The notes beneath the pieces were generated by a model, which saw only the letters and a list, made by a program, of their open reading frames with translations, made no database searches and was not told the DNA's origin. The position numbers and the translations under genes are program-made. 64,000 bases of DNA from assembly GCF_029543105.1 (NCBI RefSeq), contig NZ_JARQXB010000006.1, positions 1-64,000 of the forward strand, written 5' to 3'. Each line of letters starts with the position of its first letter. Within the stretch, counting starts at the first letter, position 1. Positions 18,567 through 30,098 of the stretch are shown piece by piece. The stretch is from Stenotrophomonas sp. HITSZ_GD (GTDB taxonomy: Bacteria; Pseudomonadota; Gammaproteobacteria; Xanthomonadales; Xanthomonadaceae).

Positions 18567-18944
18567 TCAGGCGTACTGCATCTCGCCGCGGCCGAAGGAC
18601 CAGTTCTCGCGCGGGGTCTCTATCAAGTGGATGAAGACATCCTCCGCACGCAGGCCCGGCGCGCGCACCAAGCGCTCGACTATGTCGCGGTACAGCGCCT
18701 TCTTCTGCGTCACGCCGCGCGAAGCGGTGCAGTGGATGCGGATGAACACCAGCTCGTCGCTGCGGTCGATGCCGAGATAGCCGGGGTCATAGTCGAACTC
18801 ATGCGCCAGGTGCTGGTTGACCACGATGAAGCGGTCGTCTTCCGGCACCTCGAAACTGGCGCGCAGGGCGGCATACACGCCGTCGCGAATGGCGGCGATC
18901 CGCTCGGGCGATGTGGCACGCAGGTCGATCTGGACAAGGGGCAT
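18567..18944 (-). CDS. tautomerase-family protein (4-oxalocrotonate tautomerase-like)
   Basis: A 125-residue protein starting MPLVQIDL. After Met removal Pro-1 would be the catalytic base of the tautomerase superfamily; the length suits the longer Tautomerase_2 type. The ATG at 18942-18944 is chosen over upstream in-frame codons because it exposes proline and is preceded by AGGAG. It is divergent from a LysR regulator with 115 bases between, the classic layout of a regulator and its target. Confidence 0.85.
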   Translation of the reverse strand: MPLVQIDLRATSPERIAAIRDGVYAALRASFEVPEDDRFIVVNQHLAHEFDYDPGYLGIDRSDELVFIRIHCTASRGVTQKKALYRDIVERLVRAPGLRAEDVFIHLIETPRENWSFGRGEMQYA

Positions 18945-19059
18945 GGGGCGCTCCTGGGGTAGGCGGGCCTGGGGTAGGCGGGCCTCCATCGTGGGACTGG
19001 CGAACCGTCCGGTAAATCGGATAATTCAGCAAAGTTCGTCCATCAAACCGGGACATTCG

Positions 19060-20001
19060 ATGCGGACCCTGCACCTCGACCTGGATGCCTTGCGCAGCTT
19101 CACCACCGGCATCGCACTGGGCAGCTTCGCCCGCGCCGCGGTGCAACTGCATCGTTCGACCTCGGCCGTCAGCGCGCAGTTGAAGAAGCTCGAACAGCAG
19201 GCCGGCGCACCGCTCCTGGTGCGCCATGGCCGCGGACTGGCGCTCACGCCGACCGGCGAAGTGCTGCACGGCTACGCGCGCCGCCTGCTGGCCTTGAACG
19301 ACGAAGCGGTCGCCGCGCTCGACGGCGCGCATTGGCAAGGCGAAGTGCGCCTCGGCCTGCAGGCGGAATTCGGCGAGCAGCTGCTGCCGGCCGTGCTGGG
19401 CCGCTTCGGCCGCGCGCATCCGCGGCTGCAGGTGGAGGCGCAGATCGCGCGCGGCGCGGCATTGGTGGAGGGCCTCGCCGCGGGGCAGTTCGACCTTGCA
19501 CTGGCCTGGGCCGGCCCGACACTGCCTGCCTCGCTGTCGCCGCAGACGCTGGCCCAGGTGCCGCTGTGCTGGGTGGGCCCCGTCGTGGGAAGTACGCTCG
19601 CCGGCCCGCAGGCGGCACCGCTGCCCCTGGCCATGCTCGATGCGCCCTGCCCGATGCGTAGCGCCGCGATCGCGGCGCTGGACGAGGCCGGCATTGCTTG
19701 GCGCGTGGCCTTCAGCAGCGCCAGCCTCGCCGGCGTGTGGGCGGCGGTGGAAGCCGGCCTGGGCATTACCCTCCGCACGCCCCTGTGCCTGCCGCGCGGC
19801 CTGCGCGTGCTCGACCCGCGGGCGCACGGCCTGCCTGCGATGCCCACGGTGGCGCTGCACCTGCATCGCGCCAGCGATTCGCCGGCGGTCGATGCACTGG
19901 CCTCGCTCGTGCGCGAGGCGGTAGCCGCGCAGGTGGCGGCGCTGCCCGGTGGGCGCGCGCCGCGCGCGCGGGCTCAGGCCAGCGGTTCGTCGGAGAGGTA
20001 G
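19060..20001 (+). CDS. LysR-family transcriptional regulator
   Basis: Regulator of 313 residues. The winged helix-turn-helix occupies about 6-65 (FARAAVQLHRSTSAVSAQLKKLE), and the substrate-binding part about 95-295. The start at 19060 gives a normal LysR length; the frame is open further upstream but into the divergent promoter region. Its likely target is the tautomerase gene transcribed the other way. Its 3' end overlaps the 3' end of speA by 28 bases on the opposite strand. Confidence 0.88.
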   Translation: MRTLHLDLDALRSFTTGIALGSFARAAVQLHRSTSAVSAQLKKLEQQAGAPLLVRHGRGLALTPTGEVLHGYARRLLALNDEAVAALDGAHWQGEVRLGLQAEFGEQLLPAVLGRFGRAHPRLQVEAQIARGAALVEGLAAGQFDLALAWAGPTLPASLSPQTLAQVPLCWVGPVVGSTLAGPQAAPLPLAMLDAPCPMRSAAIAALDEAGIAWRVAFSSASLAGVWAAVEAGLGITLRTPLCLPRGLRVLDPRAHGLPAMPTVALHLHRASDSPAVDALASLVREAVAAQVAALPGGRAPRARAQASGSSER

Positions 20002-21860
20002 GTGTAGCCGGTCAGGCCGGCTTCCAGTGCGTCGGCCAGTGCCTGCGCCTGCGGCGCCGGCAGTTGCGCGGCGGCGATGCGCTCGGCGTAGGCGCCGCGC
20101 AGGTCGTCCAGGCGGTAGCCGACGTAGTCCAGCATCACGTCGGTAGTATCGCCACGGCGCTGCTGGGCAATGCGATAGCCGCTGCCGTCCACGGCCACTT
20201 CGACCGCGTCGGTGTCGCCGAACAGGTTGTGGATGTCGCCGAGGATCTCCTGGTATGCACCGACCAGGAAGAAGCCGATGCGGTAGGACTCGCCCGCGCG
20301 CAGCGCATGCAACGGCAGCGAGGTATCCAGGCTCTCGTTCTCGACGTAGGTCTTGACCATGCCGTCCGAGTCGCACGTCATGTCGCAGACCACGCCACGG
20401 CGCTCGGGCACCTCGTCCAGGCGCTCGATCGGCACGATCGGGAACACCTGGTCGATCGCCCACACGTCCGGGATCGACTCGAATACGCTGAAGTTGACGA
20501 AATACTTGTCGACCAGCCGCTCGTTGAGCTCGTCCAGCAGCGGGCGATGGCTCTTCTCGTCGAAGCTCAGGCGCGCGCGCACGCCGTGGGCGATGGCGTA
20601 GAACAAGTCGTCGATGCGCGCGCGGTGCACCAGGTCGATCTGGCCCAGGGCGTAGGCCGACAGGCCTTCGGCATGGAAATGCTGCGCCTCCTGGAACAAC
20701 TCCACCGCCGGGCGCACGTCCAGCTCCTCGTGGATCTCGCGCAGGTGGCGGATCGCCGGCGGCTCGTCGTCGTGCGCGTCCGGCACGCGCCCCTCCGGCG
20801 CCTGCTCCACTTCCGAGACGTTGGCGATCAGCACCGCGTGGTGCGCGGTCATCGCGCGGCCGCACTCGGTGACGATGCGCGGCTGCGGCAGCCCGTGCTC
20901 CTCGCACGCGCTGGCCAGCGGCTGGACGATATTGCTGGCGTACGAATGCAGGCCGTAGTTGATCGAGCAGTAGCTGCGCGAGCGGGTACCCTCGTAGTCG
21001 ATGCCCAGCCCGCCGCCGACGTCGACATGGCTGATCTTCGCGCCCAGGCGCGAGAGCTCGACGAAGTAGCGGGTCGCTTCGCGCATGCCGTTGGCGATGT
21101 CGCGCACGTTGGAGATCTGCGAGCCCATGTGGAAGTGCAGCAGGTTCAGGCAGTCGGCGTATTCGGTATCGCGCAGCGACTTCCACAGGTCCAGCACCTG
21201 GCGTGGCGAAAGGCCGAACTTGGCCTTGTCGCCCCCGCTGTTCTGCCACTTGCCCGCCCCCAGCGAAGCCAGGCGCATGCGCACGCCCAGGCCGGGCTTC
21301 ACGTCCAGCCGGCGCGACTCTTCCAACACCAGCTTCAGCTCGGAGGGCTTCTCGATGACGATGAAGGTCTGCAGGCCCAGCTTGCGGCCGATCAGCGCCA
21401 GGCGGATGTACTCGCGGTCCTTGTAGCCGTTGCAGACGATCAGCCCACCCGGGCGCGAGAGCGCCAGCACGGCCATCAGTTCCGGCTTGCTGCCCGCTTC
21501 CAGGCCGAAGCCCTCGCCATGGTGCGAGGCCAGCGTGCCGGCGACGCCGCGATGCTGGTTCACCTTGATCGGATACACCGCGGTATAGCCGCCGGCGTAG
21601 TCCCAGTCGGCCTGTGCCTGGCCGAAGGCGGCCTGCAGCTTGCCCAGGCGCTCGCCGAGGATGTCCGGGAAGCGCACCAGCAGCGGCAGCTTGGCGCCGG
21701 AGGCGCGCGCGGCGTCGACCACTTCCGGCAGCGACACCACCGGGCCCTGGGCACCGGTCGGCCTGACCACCACGTGCCCCGCCGCGTCGACGTCGAAATA
21801 CCCATCGGCCCAGTGCGGGATCGAGTAGGTCTTGCGGGCTTGGTCGATGGACCAGGTCAT
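19974..21860 (-). CDS. speA: biosynthetic arginine decarboxylase
   Basis: PLP-dependent enzyme of fold type III that turns arginine into agmatine, the first step of the agmatine route to putrescine. The 628-residue protein has the PLP lysine K99 in YPIKVNQHRG, the DVGGGLGIDYEG loop near 290, and VCDMTCDSDG near 495 with the active-site cysteine. Length agrees with SpeA. speE lies about 2 kb away on the other strand, so two polyamine steps are clustered; no agmatinase or agmatine deiminase is in the window. Confidence 0.95.
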   Translation of the reverse strand: MTWSIDQARKTYSIPHWADGYFDVDAAGHVVVRPTGAQGPVVSLPEVVDAARASGAKLPLLVRFPDILGERLGKLQAAFGQAQADWDYAGGYTAVYPIKVNQHRGVAGTLASHHGEGFGLEAGSKPELMAVLALSRPGGLIVCNGYKDREYIRLALIGRKLGLQTFIVIEKPSELKLVLEESRRLDVKPGLGVRMRLASLGAGKWQNSGGDKAKFGLSPRQVLDLWKSLRDTEYADCLNLLHFHMGSQISNVRDIANGMREATRYFVELSRLGAKISHVDVGGGLGIDYEGTRSRSYCSINYGLHSYASNIVQPLASACEEHGLPQPRIVTECGRAMTAHHAVLIANVSEVEQAPEGRVPDAHDDEPPAIRHLREIHEELDVRPAVELFQEAQHFHAEGLSAYALGQIDLVHRARIDDLFYAIAHGVRARLSFDEKSHRPLLDELNERLVDKYFVNFSVFESIPDVWAIDQVFPIVPIERLDEVPERRGVVCDMTCDSDGMVKTYVENESLDTSLPLHALRAGESYRIGFFLVGAYQEILGDIHNLFGDTDAVEVAVDGSGYRIAQQRRGDTTDVMLDYVGYRLDDLRGAYAERIAAAQLPAPQAQALADALEAGLTGYTYLSDEPLA

Positions 21861-21913
21861 GGGCGTTTCCGGGGACAGGCGCAGGGGACGCGCATTCTAC
21901 CCACCTCCCATGG

Positions 21914-23764
21914 CTACTTGCGGTAAACAGGCTCCCCCGCGGCCTTGCGCAGCCGCCGCGCCGCCGCGCGGTACTGGCGGTTGCCGGCGAACACGATGAA
22001 GGTGCCCGGCAGCTCGATGGCGTCCACGAGGCGCTTGAGCCGCTCTGCCTCGCTGTAGATCAGGCCGCGCCAGGCCACCAGCAACACGTAGTGCGGCACG
22101 CCGCCATCGTCGCCGGGCAACTGCTTGCGCACCAGCCAGGCCTTGGCGACGCTGCGCTGCGCATCGAGCACCGCGCGCAGCGCGGCCAGCGTCGACGCAT
22201 CCAGGCCGTGGGCGAGGAAGACGTCCTTGGCGCCCAGCTCGTTGCGCGCGTGGTAGCCGCGCAGGCGGGCGTCCTGCATTTGCTGCCACTCGGTGGCGAT
22301 CTCGTCCTCGCCGGCGGCGTCGCCGCGCTCGCGGTAATACCTGGCCAGGTGCTGAAGGGCGACCTCGCGGCACTGCGCATCCAGGCTGATTGCCCGCCGC
22401 AGGTGCGCCACGCCGGCCGCATTGTCCGCCTCCAGCATCAGCACGCCGAGGCGGAAGTGCACGAAGGGATCGGCGGGCGCCTGTTCCAGCGCCTTGCGGT
22501 ACAGCGCCATCGCCTCCACGCCCGGCACCAGAGCCTCGGATAGCCGCGCATGCTCGACCGCCTCGTCGGCACCGCGCACCGGCATCGCCTCCAGCTCGGC
22601 CAGCCGCTGCACATCGGCAGCGCGCTGGCGATGGCTTTCGCGCCAGTCGAACTCGACCTGGCGGCGCCATTGCTCGCTGAATTCGTGCTCCAGCCGGGGC
22701 AGCAGGTCGCCCAGGTAGGCCTCGGCGAAGCTGCGCGTGGGCGGGGGCACCAATGCCGGGGTCACCGCGAGCGCGGCCAGGCGCTGCGCCAGCGTGGGGT
22801 GGGTGTCGTCATGGCCCGGCGGGCGCGCGAGCAGGCGCTGCAGGCGGCGCGCGTCGTCCTCGTGCGGTTGGCGCAGGCTGTCGGCCATGTCGCGATACAG
22901 CCGCGTCGGCGGCGCCGCCTCGGTGGCGCCGCGGCGCTGCATGCCGGGCCAGAAATCCTGCGCGAGCCGCTCGCTGCCCAGGTTCACCCGCACCAGCGCA
23001 TCGCCCGCCACGCGGGCGCCGGCGATGCGGGCGGCCATGGCGTCGGCCTGGTATTCCTGGTTGCGCGCCAGCACGAAGCTGTATGCGTTGAAGTACGGCG
23101 CGTACCAACGGAAGAAACGCACGAACAACGCGCTCGTCCACGAACGGCGCGCCTGCAGCTGCGCCAGCACGCGGTCCCAGCTGGCCCGTACCCGGTACAC
23201 CCAGCCGCCGAAGCGGCCATGGCCGCCGCCGAAATGGCCGAATTCGTGCGCGATCACCGAGGCGAACTGCTGCGGGTCCAGCGCCTGCATCAGCGGCAGG
23301 CCCAGCACCAGGTAATGGCGGTGGCCGAACAGCCCCAGCGCGCGCGGCACCGTGGCGGCCGCGGCGTTGAGGTCGCGGTCGATGATGATGCCGTGCAGGC
23401 GGGGCGCGCCGGTCTCGCGGCGCAGGCGCTCCACCTCGACTTGCAGGGCGGGGGCCTCGTGCTTGCCGAGCCGGTAGCCCCACGGTGCGTCGAAGCGGAC
23501 CCACAGGCTGCGCAGCAGCATCCAGCCGAAGGCGATCGGGATCCAGACGACCTTGAACAGCTTCAGCAGCAACAGCGGGCTGATCGCCACCAGCAGCACC
23601 ACCAGCCCGACCGACACCCCGAGCGCCAGCACCAGCGCGCCGCCCAGCACGGCGAAGCCGGCCAGGGCGAGCAGCGCCACCTTGGCGCGGTACCGGCCCG
23701 GCGCGCGTGCCGCTTCCCCTTCCAGCCGCTCGATCAGCGCGCGATGCGCCACGACATCCGTCAT
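21914..23764 (-). CDS. M48-family membrane metallopeptidase with C-terminal TPR-like region
   Basis: Protein of about 616 residues. Two membrane segments lie near 27-48 and 50-78, then an M48 zinc peptidase domain with HEFGH at 173-177 and another glutamate in the NQEYQADAMA segment downstream. The C-terminal third (about 440-540) has helical repeats resembling TPRs. The start at ATG 23764 is preceded by a purine-rich GGGGAGAACGGGG; the longer open frame upstream runs into the speE promoter. Probably a membrane-protein quality-control protease, but the substrate is unknown. It sits between speA and speE without a known polyamine link. Confidence 0.85.
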   Translation of the reverse strand: MTDVVAHRALIERLEGEAARAPGRYRAKVALLALAGFAVLGGALVLALGVSVGLVVLLVAISPLLLLKLFKVVWIPIAFGWMLLRSLWVRFDAPWGYRLGKHEAPALQVEVERLRRETGAPRLHGIIIDRDLNAAAATVPRALGLFGHRHYLVLGLPLMQALDPQQFASVIAHEFGHFGGGHGRFGGWVYRVRASWDRVLAQLQARRSWTSALFVRFFRWYAPYFNAYSFVLARNQEYQADAMAARIAGARVAGDALVRVNLGSERLAQDFWPGMQRRGATEAAPPTRLYRDMADSLRQPHEDDARRLQRLLARPPGHDDTHPTLAQRLAALAVTPALVPPPTRSFAEAYLGDLLPRLEHEFSEQWRRQVEFDWRESHRQRAADVQRLAELEAMPVRGADEAVEHARLSEALVPGVEAMALYRKALEQAPADPFVHFRLGVLMLEADNAAGVAHLRRAISLDAQCREVALQHLARYYRERGDAAGEDEIATEWQQMQDARLRGYHARNELGAKDVFLAHGLDASTLAALRAVLDAQRSVAKAWLVRKQLPGDDGGVPHYVLLVAWRGLIYSEAERLKRLVDAIELPGTFIVFAGNRQYRAAARRLRKAAGEPVYRK

Positions 23765-23841
23765 CCCCGTTCTCCCCCGAGACGGCGCCGCTCCCCGGCG
23801 CCTGTCCGTGGATGGTAACGGACGCGTGCGGGCGCCTTCGC

Positions 23842-23847
23842 TACAAT
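23842..23847 (+). promoter_or_regulatory. -10 element for speE
   Basis: TACAAT lies 62 bases before the speE ATG. No convincing -35 is present at 16-18 bases, so the call rests on the -10 and the position. Confidence 0.4.
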
Positions 23848-23909
23848 GCGCGCCCTCTTCCCGCCCGCCCCCTGGCCCCCGGCCACCGGGCCCGCCGCAC
23901 AGGATCCCC

Positions 23910-24767
23910 ATGAGCAGCAACGACAACTGGTACATCGAGCATTTCCAGCCCACCGGCTCGGCGATCGGCTTCCGCATCACCGGCAAGCTGGACGAGGTGC
24001 AGTCGCCGTTCCAGAAGATCGAGATCTACGACAGCACCGACTGGGGCAAGCTGATGGTCATCGATGGCGCGATGATGCTCACCAGCAAGGACAACTTCTT
24101 CTACCACGAGATGATCAGCCACCCGGTGCTGTTCACCCACGCCGCGCCCAAGCGCGTGGTGATCATCGGCGGCGGCGATTGCGGCACCCTGCGCGAAGTG
24201 CTCAAGCACCCGGGCGTGGAGAGCGCCACCCAGTGCGACATCGACGAGCAGGTCACGCGCATGTCGGAGAAGCACTTCCCCGAGCTGTGCGAATCCAACG
24301 GCGACGCGCGCGCCGAGTTGCTGTTCGACGACGGCGTGGCCTACATGGCCAACTGCCCGGCCGGCAGCGTGGACGTGGTGATCGTCGATTCGACCGACCC
24401 GGTCGGCCCGGCCGAGGGGCTGTTCAACAAGGCCTTCTACGAGAGCTGCTTCCGCGCGTTGAAGGACGATGGCATCCTCGTGCAGCAGTCTGAATCGCCG
24501 CTGGCGCTGCTGGACCTGATCAAGGAAATGCGCCAGGAGATGGGCAAGGCCGGCTTCCAGTCGTTCAAGACCCTGCCGTTCCCGCAGCCGTGCTACCCGA
24601 CCGGCTGGTGGAGCGTGACGCTGGCGCGCAAGCAGGCCGGCGCGGACTTCGCCTTCCGCCAGGACGATGCGCAGGCCAAGGGCTTCGATACCCTGTACTA
24701 CACCGCGCACCTGCATACCGGCGTGCTGGTCTCCCCGCCGTTCGTCGCCCGCGCCCTGGGCGAGTGA
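23910..24767 (+). CDS. speE: polyamine aminopropyltransferase (spermidine synthase)
   Basis: Transfers the aminopropyl group of decarboxylated S-adenosylmethionine to putrescine. The 285-residue protein has the GGGDCG cofactor loop (87-92), the acidic DID at 110-112 that holds the nucleoside, and catalytic VDSTDPVGPAEGLF (D160, D163). The ATG at 23910 follows AGGA at eight bases. A transporter gene starts 10 bases after the stop and is likely co-transcribed. Confidence 0.95.
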   Translation: MSSNDNWYIEHFQPTGSAIGFRITGKLDEVQSPFQKIEIYDSTDWGKLMVIDGAMMLTSKDNFFYHEMISHPVLFTHAAPKRVVIIGGGDCGTLREVLKHPGVESATQCDIDEQVTRMSEKHFPELCESNGDARAELLFDDGVAYMANCPAGSVDVVIVDSTDPVGPAEGLFNKAFYESCFRALKDDGILVQQSESPLALLDLIKEMRQEMGKAGFQSFKTLPFPQPCYPTGWWSVTLARKQAGADFAFRQDDAQAKGFDTLYYTAHLHTGVLVSPPFVARALGE

Positions 24768-24777
24768 TCGCGGACGG

Positions 24778-25950
24778 ATGGCACAGGCCGACGCGCGCGT
24801 GAGCGTCGGCCCGTCGCCGTCTTCGCGTGCGCTCGAATGGGCCACGCGCGGCAGTTTCCTCGTCGCCGGCATCAACCTGTCGGCATGGGCACCGCTGGTG
24901 CCCTACGCGCGCGACCGGCTCCACGCCGGCGAAGCCGAACTGGGCCTGTTGCTGCTGGCGCTAGGCGTCGGCTCGGTCTGCGCGATGCCCGCCGCGGGCT
25001 GGGCGGCGCTACGCCTGGGTTGCCGGCGGCTGATCGTGCTGCTCGGCGGGCTCGGCATGCTGTGCCTGCCCGCGCTGGGCTTCGTATCGAGCGACGTCGG
25101 CCTGGCGTGCGTGCTGTTCGTGTACGGCGCCGCGCTCGGGGGCATGGACGTGGCGATCAACCTGCACGCGGTGACCGTCGAACGTGGCGCCACGCGCCCG
25201 CTCATGTCCGGCTTCCATGGCTGTTTCAGCGTGGGCTGCATCCTGGGCGCCGGCGGCGTGGCGGCGATGCTGTGGCTCGGCGCCGCGCCGTGGGCCGCGG
25301 TGCTGCCCGCGCTGCTGCTCAACGCACTGTGTTTGTGGCGCGGCGCGCCCCACCTGCTCCCGGCCGGCGAGGGCGGCGGCGGCTGGCACTGGCCGCATGG
25401 CCGCCTGTTGCTGCTCGGCGGCATGGCCTTCGCCACCTTCCTGATGGAAGGCGCGATGCTCGACTGGAGCGCGATCGCGTTCAACACCCTGCAACAAGTG
25501 GATACCGCGCGCGCCGGCGGCGCCTACGCGCTGTTCGCGCTCACCATGACCGCGGGCCGCTTCGCGGGCGACCGCTGGGTGGCACGGCACGGCGGCATGC
25601 CGGTGCTGCTGGTCGGCACCACGCTGGCCGTGGGCGGACTCGCGCTGGCGCTGTGGACCGCCTCCGCCGCTTGGGCGCTGGCCGGCTACGCCATCGCCGG
25701 CCTGGGGGCGGCCAACATCGCCCCGCTGGCGTTCTCCGCCGCGGGCCGCCAGGCGGGCGCGAGCCCGCAGGTGGCAGTGGCGGCCGTCTCGGCGATGGGT
25801 TACTCCGGCTCGCTGGCCGGGCCCGCACTGATCGGCTTCATCGCGCACGCCAGCAGCCTGTCGCTGGCCCTGACCTGCGTGGCCGCGGTTCTGGCCGCGG
25901 CGGTCCTGCTGGGCAGCGGCAGCGTTCGGCCCGTGGCCACTGGCCGCTGA
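24778..25950 (+). CDS. MFS transporter, YbjJ-like
   Basis: Twelve-segment major facilitator of about 390 residues. Similarities to E. coli YbjJ can be seen in the inner segments: GMDVAINLHAVTVERG, LMSGFHGCFSVG, an EGAMLDWSAIAF segment and a late AVAAVSAMGYSGSLAGP. The substrate of YbjJ is not known to me. The ATG at 24778 lies 10 bases past the speE stop, so export or uptake related to polyamines is possible but only by position. A GTG earlier at 24766 would overlap speE. Confidence 0.82.
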   Translation: MAQADARVSVGPSPSSRALEWATRGSFLVAGINLSAWAPLVPYARDRLHAGEAELGLLLLALGVGSVCAMPAAGWAALRLGCRRLIVLLGGLGMLCLPALGFVSSDVGLACVLFVYGAALGGMDVAINLHAVTVERGATRPLMSGFHGCFSVGCILGAGGVAAMLWLGAAPWAAVLPALLLNALCLWRGAPHLLPAGEGGGGWHWPHGRLLLLGGMAFATFLMEGAMLDWSAIAFNTLQQVDTARAGGAYALFALTMTAGRFAGDRWVARHGGMPVLLVGTTLAVGGLALALWTASAAWALAGYAIAGLGAANIAPLAFSAAGRQAGASPQVAVAAVSAMGYSGSLAGPALIGFIAHASSLSLALTCVAAVLAAAVLLGSGSVRPVATGR

Positions 25951-25964
25951 GCCCCACCCCGCGC

Positions 25965-25993
25965 GTTCCATTCGCGGAACATTGCATTTTTTT
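25965..25993 (+). terminator. weak intrinsic terminator
   Basis: Short stem GTTCC (25965-25969) with GGAAC (25976-25980) followed after six bases by seven Ts. The short stem makes it uncertain. Confidence 0.35.
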
Positions 25994-26121
25994 AACATTC
26001 AGTATTTGAAGACTGGCGAGTTCTAAAATTCCCGCCGTCGCCAGACCGTGTCCCGGTCCCGGCGTATCCCCCCGCCGCCGCCCCACCCTTTCTTCCGGCG
26101 CGGGATCCTGAGGAGTTCGAG

Positions 26122-26781
26122 ATGAACATGCGCGAGTCCACCGTTCTCGGTGCCGACCTTTCGGCCCCTGTCCTGTTGAAGGAAGGCACGCGCCTGCTCG
26201 AGCCCAATGTCTACCGCACCCACGTCAACGGCCGGCCGGCCGTGGTGAAGGACTACAGCCGTTATCGCCGCACGCTGCTGGCGCCGGTCGCCCGCCTGAT
26301 GGTCCGCCACGAGGCGCGCATGCTGGAGCAGCTCAAGGGCTGGCGCCACGCGCCTGCCTTGCTGGGCACGCTCGGCGGGCTGGCGCTGGGCATGGAGTTC
26401 ATTCCGGGCGAGACGCTCAGCGCGAGCGCGCTGGTCGGGCAGGAAGTCTTCAAGGACCTGCAGGACGCGCTGGACAAGCTGCACTCGGCCGGCATCACCC
26501 ACAACGACCTGCACGGCACCAACGTGGTGGTGAGCGCCGGCGTGCCGGTGCTGATCGACTTCACCTCCGCCTGGCGCTTCCCGCGCTGGTTGCGCGAGAA
26601 CCCGATCTCGCGCCAGCTGCGCCGCAGCGACAACGCCAACCTGCTGAAGATGCAGCAGCGCCTGACCGGCGTGGCGCCTTCGGCCGAGCAGGCCGCGCTC
26701 ACCGCCGAGCCGGGCTGGGTGCGCCGCATCCGCACCGGCTGGAAGCGCTTCTACCGCCGCATGAAGGGCGAGGCGGCCTGA
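26122..26781 (+). CDS. small RIO/Bud32-type protein kinase-like protein
   Basis: A 219-residue protein with a compact kinase fold: K43 in VVKDY, E64 as the probable helix-C glutamate, catalytic HND at 127-129 with N134 (HNDLHGTNV), and metal-binding D146 in IDF. All key residues are present, so it should bind ATP. Homologues in Xanthomonadaceae are annotated as serine/threonine or LPS-core (Kdo/heptose) kinases; the HNDLHGTN form resembles both. The C-terminus is very basic. The ATG at 26122 is preceded by GAGGAG. It converges on the P-II gene (17 bases apart). Confidence 0.78.
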   Translation: MNMRESTVLGADLSAPVLLKEGTRLLEPNVYRTHVNGRPAVVKDYSRYRRTLLAPVARLMVRHEARMLEQLKGWRHAPALLGTLGGLALGMEFIPGETLSASALVGQEVFKDLQDALDKLHSAGITHNDLHGTNVVVSAGVPVLIDFTSAWRFPRWLRENPISRQLRRSDNANLLKMQQRLTGVAPSAEQAALTAEPGWVRRIRTGWKRFYRRMKGEAA

Positions 26782-26798
26782 GCCGCCATGCCGGCGCG

Positions 26799-29075
<2,277 letters not shown>

Positions 29076-29219
29076 TCTTGCGCAAGCGGTGCACGTACCT
29101 CGCCATGCGCCAGGTCGAGACCCACAGCACGGGCATGCACTATGCGGGAGCGCCTCGTGAGTGGCGTCGTCGGAAAGGACACCATGGCCCGCCACCCGCG
29201 CACCGACTCGCCGGCGGCT

Positions 29220-30098
29220 TTACCTGCGCGGGGCCAGCAAGCCGTCGATGTAGCGGTCCACCGCTGCCGTGTACGCCGACGCCTCACCCAGCGCACGGTT
29301 GATCTGCATGTGCGACAGATCCTCCGGCAACACCTCAATCGCCACCCCGAACCCGGCCGCTCTGCGGGACAGCGCTTGCGCCTGCGGGCAGCTGTCCACC
29401 CGCCGGCTGGAGCACACGGCCAGCATCGGCAGTGAATCACGACCCAGATGGTGGTACGGCGAGGCGCGGCGCCAGTCATCTGGATTCGTGCCAAACGCAT
29501 CGTCATACAGGCGCAGGTGGCGCGGCGCCTGCATCATCTGCGGCACATCCATCACCGCACTATCCAGCGCCACCACGCCCAGCGGGCGCGTCGCCCCGGC
29601 CGCGGCAAGGCGTGACACATCGCTGCCCAGCAACGCCACCAGATGCGCGCCCGCCGAATGCCCCATCAGCACGACGCGGCCGGGGTCGGCGCCCCATCGC
29701 TCGGCATGCCGCTGCACCCAGGCCACGGCATGGGCCACATCGTCGGCCTGCTGCAGCGGACCGGCCTCGGGCAGGAGGCGGTAGTCGACCGAGACGACCA
29801 CATAGCCGCGCGGTAGCCAGTGCGCGGCCTTGGGCTGCGCCAACCCGGGGTTGTCGCGGCCGCCGCGGCGCCAACCGCCGCCGTGCACGATCAGCAGGAT
29901 CGGCGATTGCCGCGCCTGGGCGGGGATGTACACATCCAGCAGCTGCGTCGGGTCATCGCCGTAGCGCAGCGCCTTTTCCACGCGGCTGCCCGGCGGCAAC
30001 ACGCTGTCGGCACCGCGCAGTGCGCGCCATTCTCCTGCGGGCGCGGCGTTCACGAAGGCGGCGAGCAGGACCACACACAGGACGATCCAGGGCTTCAT
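29220..30098 (-). CDS. secreted alpha/beta hydrolase (esterase, BD-FAE-like)
   Basis: Exported hydrolase of 292 residues with a signal peptide (1-19, AFVNA|A). Visible are the oxyanion motif HGGGW (72-76), the nucleophile S148 in GHSAG and a likely catalytic histidine H263 in LSHMQ. The pattern fits feruloyl-esterase-like/carboxylesterase families acting on small esters or polysaccharide side groups. The ATG overlaps the stop of the sensor kinase as ATGA, so it is the third gene of a two-component operon and may be part of the response. Confidence 0.86.
   Translation of the reverse strand: MKPWIVLCVVLLAAFVNAAPAGEWRALRGADSVLPPGSRVEKALRYGDDPTQLLDVYIPAQARQSPILLIVHGGGWRRGGRDNPGLAQPKAAHWLPRGYVVVSVDYRLLPEAGPLQQADDVAHAVAWVQRHAERWGADPGRVVLMGHSAGAHLVALLGSDVSRLAAAGATRPLGVVALDSAVMDVPQMMQAPRHLRLYDDAFGTNPDDWRRASPYHHLGRDSLPMLAVCSSRRVDSCPQAQALSRRAAGFGVAIEVLPEDLSHMQINRALGEASAYTAAVDRYIDGLLAPRR

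Noticed and set aside
26122-26781. Kinase as a clear Kdo kinase (KdkA) or heptose kinase (WaaP)
   Set aside because: The catalytic motifs fit but no LPS-core gene is nearby and the family-specific segments could not be recognised, so only a general kinase call is made.
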